From Atherix ibis (Eukaryota; Arthropoda; Insecta; Diptera; Athericidae): a DNA stretch of 64,000 bases. The stretch spans positions 34,388,811 through 34,452,810 of the forward strand of contig OY282605.1 of NCBI GenBank assembly GCA_958298945.1, written 5' to 3'. The notes under the pieces are model-generated. The model worked only from the letters and a program-made list of their open reading frames with translations. It did not search any database and was not told the DNA's origin. A program made the translations under genes and the position numbers. Below, piece after piece: positions 49,772 to 59,880 of this stretch (the stretch's first letter is position 1; the number at the start of each line of letters is the position of its first letter).

Positions 49772-50798
49772 CCGTGTGGTCCATTTAGCGGTTGCATTTT
49801 GAACCACTATTTATTTGAAGTACTTTAGTGGCAAATGTCATTACGAATTGACAGATTGTTAGTTGACAAAATGGTAATCCATACGCTGGACGAAAAGTGG
49901 GAATTATTGAGAACTTACTTCAACCCAAACTGTGAAAAATTTAAAAAACAAATGAGCAAAGATCGTATGCCATCACGTCAACATTGCTGAAAATATCCGT
50001 GATCATCTATCATCATCAACTCGTCACCGTTCTCAGGAATTGAACGTTTCTCGCACTTCACTGTTGAGAATTTTGCACAAAGACCTCGGTATGAAAGCTT
50101 ACAAAGTTCAATTAGTCCAACAACTAAAGCCGCATGACCATTCGATGCGTTTCCGGTTTGCCCAGTGGGCTTAAGATCAATTGGCCGAAGATGAGCATTT
50201 TTACCGAAAATCCATACGTCACCATGGAAAAGCCGATGCATCCACAACGAGTCATGATTTGGTGCGGATTTTGGAGTGGAGGCATCATTGGCCCGTTTTT
50301 CTTCGAAAACGATAAAGGAGCCGCCGTTACGATAAATGGTGAGTGTTATCGTGGCATGCTCAACGAATTTTTGTTTCGAAAAGTAAAAGAGAATGACATG
50401 GTGACATTTGGTTTGAACAGGACGGGGCCACTTGCCACATAGCCAACGGAACAATCCAACTTTTGGGCACTGCTTTCGAAAACCGAATAATCAGCCGAAA
50501 TTCTGATCTCAATTGGCCGCCTCGGAGTTGCGATTTGAGCCCGTTGGATTATTTTCTGTGGGAAGCCTTTAAGGATAAATGTTACGCAAGCCATCTAGAG
50601 ACAATTGACATGTACTGAAAAATTGGGTCGAGCGAATGGGATACTGTAAGGCCAGCCGTGGCAGTCATTTAAATGATGTTGTGTTTCATTCTTAAATATC
50701 AAGGTTCGATCTTTCTAATAAAATAGGAAATTTGAAAAAAATATCCACTAGTTTTTTTTTATTTACTTTTTAAAATGTAACTTTTAAATGGTCCACCC
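49772..50798 (+). mobile_element. element C, Tc1/mariner-superfamily transposon nested in M2
   Basis: Inverted ends: left ccgtgtggtccatttagcgg, right reading inward gggtggaccatttaaaagtt, with TA on each side (49770-49771, 50799-50800). Transposase starts at ATG 49871 (M-V-I-H-T-L-D-E-K-W). It reads R-H-R-S-Q-E-L-N-V-S-R-T-S-L-L-R-I-L-H-K-D-L-G-M (HTH), L-K-P-H-D-H-S-M-R-F-R-F-A-Q-W, M-E-K-P-M-H-P-Q-R-V-M-I-W-C-G-F-W-S-G-G-I-I-G-P-F-F-F-E-N-D, Q-D-G-A-T-C-H-I-A-N (second Asp, shifted frame) and WPPRSCDLSPLDYFLW (third Asp). About 90 bp covering F-S-D-E-A-H-F, the first catalytic Asp, is deleted after F-Y-R-K-S at about 50208. With stops also at 49987 and in W-A-stop, it cannot encode an active enzyme. 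Confidence 0.9.
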
Positions 50799-51621
50799 TA
50801 TACAAATGATAATCGGAAGGTACTACGTCTGGAGATTATGATGGATGTGGCAGTATATCCCATCCAAGCTCTAAAAGCTTTTGCCGCGTATGTGGTTTCG
50901 CATTATCCTGTTGGAGCACTATACCTTTCCTATTGCCAAATTCTGGCCTTTTTTCTTTAAGCGAATCATTCAATTTGTCCAACTGATGATAGTACACTTC
51001 AGAATTGATCGTTATGTTGCTCGATAGAAGCTGAAAATAAACAATTCTTTGAAATCCCACCAAACCGATAGAATAACCTTTTTTAGATGAATATTGGCTT
51101 TCGAAGTGCTTTGAGCCGGTTCTTCTTTTCTATTCCAGGATCTTTTGCGCTTAACATTGTTAAAAATAACCCGTTTTTCGTCCCTCGTGATGATATGCTT
51201 CAAAATGGATCATTTTCTTGGCGTTTTAGATGCAAATCATAAATGTAAATGCGACGTCACAAATTTTTTTCCTTAAGTCGAGCTTTGAGATTAAACCTAG
51301 CCGTTTTAAATGATCATGAATGATCGAGTTCAATAAATTTAATCTCTCAGCGATCTCACGAGTTGTTATTCGCTGGTTTGCATCAATTAATGCCCTTATT
51401 GTGTCTTCATCAGCAAACGAAACTACTTTCCGAACGACCCAATACTTTGTCAAAATATAATCAAAATTATGTATGTACTCGTACTTTATCAGAAATTTGT
51501 CATAATATTTGAGGCAATCTTTTCTTTTAACAATTTTATTTTATTTTTTTCCATTAATTTAGTCTTTTTTAAAATAGTTTCCTTGCGTAGCTATAAATCA
51601 TTGGAGGAGTTATTTTCACTG

Positions 51622-51670
51622 TGCCAGAAAATCAACGAGTTTCAAGAAAAAAATCGTTGATTTTCTGGCA
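51622..51670. repeat. perfect 17-bp inverted repeat, 15-nt loop
   Basis: tgccagaaaatcaacga (51622-51638) and tcgttgattttctggca (51654-51670) are exact complements. Confidence 0.9.
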
Positions 51671-51820
51671 ATATCCGATCTAACACGAAGAATTCCATTT
51701 TTAAATCCTTAAAGGACTTTTTCATCAGGGTAAAACTCATTGGTTTTTTCACCACATCAGCTTTAAGGGTAAAAACTCATTAGTGGAAAAACCTTTTTTT
51801 TATATCATTTCAGAGATTAA

Positions 51821-51899
51821 CTTACCAATTTCCATATTAATAAATGGTCAAACATCACAAGAGATGTTTGACCATTTATTAATATGGAAAATTGGTAAG
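51821..51899. repeat. long hairpin: 36/37-nt arms, 6-nt loop, single bulge
   Basis: The left arm runs from 51821 (cttaccaatttccatatt...) to 51856 (...ggtcaaacatc) and the right arm from 51863 to 51899. Pairing is complete except for one extra A in the right arm. The loop is acaaga. Such an arm length is far beyond chance in this composition. Confidence 0.95.
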
Positions 51900-54879
51900 A
51901 CTCACAAACAAATTGTTTGTAGCACAGTACTGCCATATCGCTCTCAGTGATGCCAGAATTGTCATTTTTCCTTCACACCGAAGTCTGGAAGTATCTAATA
52001 CACGTAGTATCAGGAAATATATCTATTATGCTTAAAAGTATAATAAAAGAATATTGTAAAAAAAATTAACGTCATCCATAAATATAATACAATGTAAAGA
52101 ATATTTTTGAATAATTTACCAATTACCATTAGAATATCAATCCTGGAGGAGTATTTGTACATAACTTGAACTCGTCAATTAAATTTATTTAATTTAAAAG
52201 CCATCATTTACTCTTTCAGAATATCATTAAAGGATAGTCAGAACATTTAAGGACATAAAGTACAGAAATTGTAAGGAGCACTTGACTGCATTCTGTATTT
52301 TTCCCTTAGTTTTTTTGCTGTCGTAGAAATTCTTTAATGGCAGTTGGTCGGACTGTCTGTTATTTGAAATTCCTCTTCTGTTAAGGGTTTGTTCAAGGGT
52401 TTAAGGACAAATGTCTTCAACGTGAGTCCTTGAGACTAATTGCCCATCTTAATGATGTTTTTATATTTGTAAATAGTAAGCTGCTAATTGTATCTAATAG
52501 GTAAAAAAACCAAAGTCAATTGAAATAGATTTTTTTTCTTCTGAAAAGTTGTCGGAAATTGTTTTGTTGTTTAACAAAATGTTTATTTTTTTTTATAACA
52601 AAAATTTTTTAATTTAAGTAGTTCTGAATATAAATAAAAATGACTGAAAATATTTTTCTATGGTTGATAATGTACATAGTTTTGGGGGTGCGGTTTTTCC
52701 GTTAGAAATTTTTATAACCATAAAAATAACTTGTCCGTTTTCTTTTACACAAAAATTTTTGTACCTACTTTGACAAAATTTTCAGTATTTCTGGATGCAT
52801 TCTTTGTTTTCTTTTCGTCAGGCATACATATCACTTATCTTTACACAAAACAAATACTTGAGTTCGGTTATCAGTAATGTAATATACTCTTAAATAATCA
52901 AATGCAATGGAAGTAATTTAATTCCTTACATCTGCGCAGGATGTTTTTTTAACCCTCGCTGTTTTTAGCCAAATCCAAAGACACGCTTCAAAAACATTTT
53001 AGCTTAACTCTTAAAATGTAAAACAAGAAGATTGAATAGTCCGCTCAGTTAATTAGGCACCCTTAGATGAAGATAATATGTCCCATGTGAGTTTTCAATA
53101 TGCATGTGTGTATGGATATATCAAGACTTTAGACTTGATTGCATTATTCTAGTCATAAGGAGTAAAGATCCTTTTTGGGTACTGTTCATGCGGGATCTGA
53201 TGAAATGAAAATTTATGGTGTCTACGAACATTAGTTATCTCACATGTGCACACTGAGATGTCTGCATGTGGTAATTTGCGTTGGCAATATGGTTTCTCTA
53301 GACTTACTCAGAAAAAATTATCTTTATGCCAACAAATGATACAGTCAAATACCAATGACATAAAATATTCCAGATGATTTAACAATTCGTAAAGTTGATC
53401 ATTGACGACGTCTCGATCGGATAATTCTTATGTGCAACTCGAATGTACTTGGTTACAAATTGGTGAAGATTTTAGATAATTTCCTTAACATGTGAAAATT
53501 GTATATTTATACGGGCCAATACAAGCAAACTAAACAATACAAAGAAAGGAAAATTTTATTACTTCTTTTAGAGAGTAAATAAGTACTCTGGTAGGTCTCT
53601 ATCAAAATCACCTAATAGGAAATAAAATGCTTACCGAAACGATTACAATTTCATTACCAGAAAAAGAAAACACTTTACCATTTAAATTAGAATATATCAT
53701 ACATTTTACCCAGCATAACCGAAAAGGTAATTGATTACTTTTCCATTACCCTGAACTCATTACATAATGCATTGCCCAGTAATCGATGATATAATGTATT
53801 CACTGTTTTATATGCAAAATTGAACTTATTTTAATAAAATTAACAATTAATTTCCAAACTCTAAGTATGTGTACAGTTAGAGTTTTGAAATTATTTATTA
53901 ATTCATAAAAAAATTTACAAAAAAAGTGGTTTTACATAATCAATTTTTAAATTCGTTCTCAAGAAATTAATTTTTCACTAATTAGAAAACGGCTCTTACT
54001 TTACTAATATTTACTCCCTTTCGTTATGTGAAATAGTCTCGCATAAAACATATATATAATTGGGAATAATTTTTTTTCATTGTTCTGAGGTCTCTGAGAC
54101 AAGAGCCAGAGGCCATTTTGTAGCGCCATGATAATGAGGCCATTTCTTGACTTTTTGTGAGTAATTATTTTGTCTTTTAGTTTTAGAATAGTTTTTTTCC
54201 GTGGCTTCCATCGAAATATAGGACGAGCTATTTTTTTTCGAAAAGTGATTGCTGTTTATGGATCTTTAGCTAATTCTTTTGTTCCTCTATTCAGGTGGTA
54301 TCTTTGGGTTTTGCGATGCCTAGAAATTTACAAGCTTTCTTGCCATAGCCTAATGAATGGGACAAAAATCAAAGTACTCTTAATACAAAATGTGGTACTC
54401 CGTAGATCGGGTGCCCATGGTGTTGAAAAGGACTGTGGTCGACAATGGTGAGGCGCTCTTAAATTAAGCGCTGTTACTGCTTATGACAACAGAGGGTTTG
54501 ACAGGTCTCGCCATAAAGAGATTAGATGATCAGTTTAAAACAGATTGCTTAACGATGAGCGGTCATTGGTGCCCCCTAGTAAGATATCTAACGATATGTA
54601 TGCCACTTGAATTAAGACTATAATCCAATTATTCTATTTATAAATGGTAATTTCTTCCTGGGGCTATCGTTTTTATTATAAATGGACTGTTTTTTTCTTT
54701 TTAGAGGGGTTTTAAGGCTCTTGGGAACATCTTAATTTTGCGACTTATAATTTTTAAGAATGATTCCAGCCTTTTTTGTAGTAAGTCTCAATAGCCTATA
54801 CTAATCAGTTAACTGTTTATTTATATCCTTTCCCAATTTATTAATTATTAGATTATCATAGTCGATATTATGAAATATT

Positions 54880-55268
54880 ATGTCTTGAATTATCATCAAC
54901 GGTCTAGGCCTGCTGAATCAAAGAACTGACTAATGCCGTCACTCCGCCAAAGGAAGGTCTAGCTCGTCTTTTCGGATCTTAAAGTGGGAACCCGTAAAAC
55001 GTTCAGATAAGATATTGGCTATAAATACGGTTTAGATGGCCAGCTCAATGCAGGTGCATAATTTCGTCATTAAATAGGATCCGAAATCATCCATCCTTAT
55101 GTAGGAGGCCGAAAAGGATTCTCGTCTCGAAGAGTTCACAATAGTTTTTTTTTAGTAGAACCCAAGTTGCTGATGAATACATAAAGAGTGACAAGACTAT
55201 TGTCTTGTACAGCAGAAGCTTCAATATTATCGTCGGAATTTTCTAGCGAAATAATTAAGACTGACTAA
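54880..55268 (-). mobile_element. RTE-like LINE remnant, C-terminal part, minus strand
   Basis: The minus strand reads K-L-L-L-Y-K-T-I-V-L-S-L-F-M-Y-S-S-A-T-W-V-L-L-K-K (near 55135-55215; compare K-L-x-L-Y-K-T-L-I-x-P-V-L-x-Y-G-S-E-T-W), F-E-T-R-I-L-F-G-L-L (F-E-R-K-I-L-R), then G-H-L-N-R-I and P-K-R-R-A-R-P-S-F (near 54950; compare G-H-V-x-R-M ... R-R-R-G-R-P). Stops and small indels throughout. Continues on the far side of M1 copy 3. Confidence 0.68.
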
Positions 55269-55289
55269 AATAGGTGACGAGGTTTGCGA

Positions 55290-56105
55290 AAAAGTATAGC
55301 GAATTTTGAATTTCCGCGGGTTACGTATATTAGATTTTCGATTTTTTATGTATTAAGTGAGAGACATGAGTACCAACATAACGCCACAAAAAAGTTAATT
55401 TTTGACAGCTGCTTTGCTTGCACGTGTTTTGGCTAGTCTTCGATTTTTGCCCATTTCAAAAACTGGATCAAAAAATCTGTTTCCGGAACAAGAAAAAGTC
55501 ACAGGGGGCCAGATCTGAGGAATACGGTAGCTGCGGCATTATTAGTGTGTTGTTTTTGGTCAAAAATTTGGGCACACGCCTTCCACAAATCCGGGCGTTT
55601 CTGGCGGGTTGCTTCACGCAACTTGCGCATAACTAACAGAAAATATTCCTTATTGACAGTTCTATCCTTTGGCAAGAATTTATGATGCACCACGCCCCTG
55701 CAATCGAAGAAAACTGTAAGCAAAACCTTCACATTTGACCAAACTTGGAGCGCTTTTTTCGGTGTTGGCTCGTGCGGCAGCTTTCATTGGGATGATTGAA
55801 GTTTGGTTTCAATGTCATAACTATAAACCCACGATTCTTTCCTCTGAAGCAAATTTCGGTCGTTGCGAACAGAGTCCAAGAGCTCCTTAGGTCGAAAACT
55901 GGTAAAAATCTAAGACGAGCCAAAACACGTGCAAGCAAAGTAGCTGTCAAAAATTAAATGAACATTAAAAATGGTCGAACTTTCCGACATAAGTGAGAGA
56001 CATGAGTACCAACATAACGCCATAAAAAATAATAATAATAATAAAATTGAAAATCGAGCATACGTAACCCGCGGAAATTCAAAATTCGCGATATTTTCGA
56101 AAGGA
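55290..56105 (-). mobile_element. M1 mariner-type element, copy 3, with inverted-duplicated end
   Basis: Minus-strand transposase pieces: L-L-T-V-F-F-D-C-R-G-V-V-H-H (near 55690-55725), F-L-P-K-D-R-T-V-N-K-E-Y-F, R-E-A-T-R-Q-K-R-P-D-L-W-K (near 55580-55620), and upstream S-S-W-T-L-F and H-P-N-E-S-C. The right side has the M1 5' end ('aacccgcggaaattcaaaat' then 'tcgcgata'). The left side, where the 3' end should be, instead has the 5' end again in inverted orientation ('gcgaattttgaatttccgcg', 55299-55318) followed by inverted 'gttaatttttgacagctgct' at 55395. The normal C-terminal region (K-C-F-E-D-W) is absent. Inserted within an RTE-like LINE. Confidence 0.8.
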
Positions 56106-56560
56106 GACCATTGTGTATGTTAAATGGCTCTGAAAATAATTCGGCAGCTTTTAATCTTCCTCTTCCTAGGAAGAGTCAAGGTCGACCTAGTCAGTCTTAT
56201 CAATTTTTCTATGATGACAATCTCTCTCAACTTTTTCCCTGCCTATGGTGTTATAAGCAGCCACAAAATCTGTGAACAGATGGCGGATCTCTTGAACATA
56301 TTCCAAAAGTTTTTCCATCGAATGCCGCATAGAGAAGATTAATTCTGTTACCGATTTTTCTGAAGTAAAGACTTTCTAGCATGGGTCAATCGTTTTTTTT
56401 TTGGATAAATGGGGCTATCGTGCTTAGTAAGATAACTTACTTATAATAATAGTGAAGCCGTTATGACTTTCTTTGCGGCTGGTGCCTAGTAGTTTTTCGG
56501 CCAAACCAATAATAGTGCCCTTTAGCGCATTCCAGGTTATTTCAATATTTGCTTCATAAC
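56106..56560 (-). mobile_element. RTE-like LINE remnant, reverse-transcriptase part, minus strand
   Basis: The minus strand near 56170-56330 reads M-R-H-S-M-E-K-L-L-E-Y-V-Q-E-I-R-H-L-F-T-D-F-V-A-A-Y-N-T-I-G-R-E-K-V, which fits the RT motif H-x-L-F-x-D-F-x-A-A-Y-D-x-x-x-R (the first catalytic Asp of RT retained as F-T-D-F), then K-L-I-R-L-T. Together with 54880-55268 it appears to be one element split by M1 copy 3. The central F-A-D-D segment is not seen. Confidence 0.68.
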
Positions 56561-59500
56561 CAATTTAATAAATTTAGTTCAAGTAAGTCTAATAGTCCAA
56601 TTATTCTGACATGTACTTTTCCTCTTAACAGTTTTTAGTAGCCATTTACGTACCTTATAATTAAGTATTAAAAAATGTTTACCGACACTTAATAATTTCA
56701 TAAAAAATAAATTTACTTATTGCAGGATTTATAATTTTTCCCACAAACTATTTTCACAATAATTTACACATAAAATACTGAACATTACCTAATTTCCTAT
56801 ACCTTGAAATCTGGATTCCACAGGGTATAATTAATTTTTTTTTTCAATAATTGCACAAATTTACTAACTTACATATAATTTTCGAATATTTAAATATAAT
56901 CTAAATAGCAGAATTGTTTCTTATTCTATTCTTATTTTCTTATTTAGTAGACTGCCAAATTACTTGGATTTATGTCAAAAAATTAACGATACAAAAATAC
57001 TTATATACCTAATTAGGAGAGTCAATTATCATAGGATTTACTCGTATATTATCATTAATTCTTCACGTCTTTTAATTTATCCCCATTAGAATATAGATAT
57101 TTCTGATCCACATACAAATAATCGGCTTCCTTAGATATTTTCATTATATTTGCCTCTACTCAGACTGATAATAGAAATAAACCGATTTGTTAAAAGTATA
57201 GTCTTTCTTCAAGACTGTATCTTTTATGGAGCAGAGTAAAAAAATCTTTCAATTATTTTAGAAAATTAAAAATTTCCAATACTTTAAAGTGGAACCATTC
57301 AATACTTAAAAATCCACTGACAAGATTGAGAATAGATATTTTTATATTAATAAAGATTTAAAATAATTTTTTTTTTATTATAAAATTAAAATGTTTTTAT
57401 TATGTATAAAAGAAGTTAGGCAAATTTTAGAGCTTTTCATTAAAAATTCGTTCGTTTTACGCGGATTTTTTTTCTCCATATTTCCTTGGAGCATACTTCA
57501 ATTTTGTACAGAAATAATTTTATTCTAATCTTTTTACATATTCTTCCTGTTATATCCTTAAAACCTATAACTGAGTTGGAGAAAATAACTTTGAAAGATT
57601 TAACATTTTTTTCTAAAGTTGTTTTTAGTTTTTATTTTAATTTTTTATAATATTTTGTGATTTTATAAAAACTGTTATACCGCTTGGTCGGTCGATGATG
57701 TCAATCACAGTTTAACAAAAATGAAAGAATTTTTAGATTGCACAATGGGGAGCAATTTTCAGGTCGTTGACGAGAGTCTATCTTTTTCCTGTTCCAATAT
57801 TTTTTTTTTTTGCTAAAATAGAAGAGAAAAAAAACAGGAAAATTTTCTTTATATTGTTCGTTGAAGTGCTATAATACAAAACAAAACAACTCATGGGGGA
57901 ATTGGATGAACAACTGAACTGGAATCCATTTAAACCCTCATAGGTGAAATAAATCAGATCCAAGCAAACAATGACTTCTGAGATAGACAACTGTTCCCCG
58001 TTCAGTAGTATGCTTCTATGCTCACGCTCTATTCGAATTCAATGTATTCGATTTTTTAGTTAGTTGTCCATCCATCCATTCTTATTGGTGCTTTTTCAAA
58101 TATAAAGTCCTACTTGAAGTTGGTCAAAGTTAGTCTTTCAAATGTGCACAAAAACATACGAAAACTTTTCCCATGCAAAAGGGGGTGCGATAATTGTACT
58201 CGTATGTGTATAGGTTTTTTCTTTTTTTGTCAATCTGCTAGTAGTTTTGTTTCGAAATGTTTATTCGATCATTAAATTCAGCATTTTGCTGGGGGACCGT
58301 TAACCGAATAAGTTTCGAAATGAAATAGCCATTCTGCAGAGATCTGTATACTAAAAGGTACGAATTAGTTCAAGTTTATAATGATATCTACTTACCAATG
58401 TACTCATATATAAACGAAATTATTGTATTTGTAATGATACAAGAACATCCAATATTAAATATATAAAAGTTCCCTATATGTTCAGAAAATACAAGATATC
58501 CCAATTTAGTCAAGTTTATTCCTAGTTTAAAGCTCTTTAACCCACCATCCTAGCTTATCCCAGCTTAAATTGGTTTTGCTCCGAGATGAGTAATTTCAAA
58601 TATTATTGATTCTGTCGGCAATTCTCACTTGTGTAATTGTTAGGTCGGTAATGGTAAAAGGATAACGTTGACATTAGTTTCTGATGTGCTATAATTATAA
58701 TTACTCATCAATAGCCGCGAGCTGTTGTCTGCTTTGTGCAAGTGTTATGCATGCACCTGCCTTTGTCATGCTTCATTCGATGAATGTTAATATTCCATCA
58801 ATTCCTGATGATTCCTATGGATTTTGAATAATTCCATATACGTTTCCAACCAAATCCATACCTTCCATCTCCACCCAATCCGGACAAAATATAATAATAT
58901 GAATACAGGCAAATATTCCAGTAAGCAAAAGTATAGATTTATGTACAAGTTAATATCTATACGTTCTTGTACATAAGTTATTCGTGCAATTATTTTCGTA
59001 TTTCGGATCAATTTTATTTTTGATTGCACACATACGAGGGAGGACTCACGGATCATCCTTTATCTATCGAAAAAAAACTTTTAGGCTATGATTTGGGCGA
59101 GAAAAACGGGCTGTGAATATGCCAACTGTTTGCAAAACGCAAATTATCGGACGATTTAATTAGAAACAATTGTTCAGTTCGCTGATTGTAATTTTATTGA
59201 TCCGAAAGGTATTACGATCGGATAATCACTGTTTTCATATCGACCTCCGAATTTCCATTTAGACAGTGTACACTACTGAAAATTCATCATGCCTGGATTT
59301 TGAACTATTATTAACAATAATTTACCTAAAGGCAAAAATTTTCCAATTATTGTTAATAGTGTTTATATCGAAGGTGTTATTTCTGTTGTTATTATCCTTT
59401 ATAATTTGTCAATTTTTTTTTTTGGAAAATTACTAAGTTTAATGATGATTGTCATAAAACTGAGTATTTATTTTTTTTCTGTGCATTTTAATATTGAAAT

Positions 59501-59870
59501 GATTTTAAATAAAAATCTGTACAAAAGGATATCTGAAATAAATGCTATTATTAAAATACAGAAAATTTAATACCGATCCAGAAATATTCATAGACATTAA
59601 GCCTATATTCAATAATTTTTTTTCTAAATTCCCTATTATTTTTATCAAAACAAAATAGATCCTTTTAAATTTATTCGCTTAAAATTTTTCCGCTCTATGT
59701 TTTCCTTTCAGATTTTTTTCTATTAAGTATGACATTATTACTAAATTTAAATTTACCTATTGAAAGTATTATTTTTGAAAATACCACTTTACGTTTGTAA
59801 TTCTTTAATTAGTAAAACTTTAATATTTCTCTTTGTAACTACCACAATTAGTAAAACTTTAACTACCAAG
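56561..59870. other. no recognisable gene
   Basis: AT-rich non-coding sequence. Small inverted repeats occur at 58941-58974 (9-bp arms) and 59309-59358 (14-bp arms). Frames at 57778-57990 and 58787-59056 lack recognisable domains. Confidence 0.45.
59309..59358. repeat. perfect 14-bp inverted repeat, 22-nt loop
   Basis: tattaacaataatt (59309-59322) and aattattgttaata (59345-59358). Low-complexity composition, so less striking than the others. Confidence 0.6.
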
Positions 59871-59880
59871 TAAAACTTAA
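59807..59880. repeat. three spaced copies of agtaaaactt(t)aa at the left end of M5
   Basis: 'aattagtaaaactttaa' at 59807 and again at 59846, then 'agtaaaacttaa' at 59869 running into the M5 inverted end. Confidence 0.6.

Larger units (their letters stand above)
49538..51442 (-). mobile_element. M2 irritans-like mariner, copy 2, split by a nested element
   Basis: Ends ttgggttgttcggaaagtaa (from 49538) and ttccgaacgacccaa (to 51442), each bordered by TA (49536-49537, 51443-51444). Minus-strand pieces: D-E-D-T-I-R-A-L-I-D-A-N-Q-R-I-T-T-R-E-I (near 51350-51420), H-D-H-L-K-R-L-G-L-I-S-K-L, I-I-T-R-D-E-K-R-V (first Asp box altered from G-D to R-D, near 51190), Q-L-L-S-S-N-I-T-I-N-S-E-V-Y-Y, R-K-G-I-V-L-Q-Q-D-N-A-K-P-H-T (near 50890-50930), L-G-W-D-I-L-P-H-P. 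After element C, F-N-S-I-E-E-V-K-N-H-L-D-Q-F-F-A-S-K-E-Q-K-F-Y-E-R-G (near 49690-49770). A 34-base direct repeat (49633, 49667) interrupts the C-terminus. Non-functional. Confidence 0.9.
51445..54879. other. no recognisable gene; contains two hairpins near 51.6-51.9 kb
   Basis: Apart from the hairpins listed separately, this is AT-rich DNA without coding or transposon signature. The frame at 54170-54451 has no known domain. The part from 54110 could be the 3' region of the LINE remnant that follows, but I cannot show it. Confidence 0.4.
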
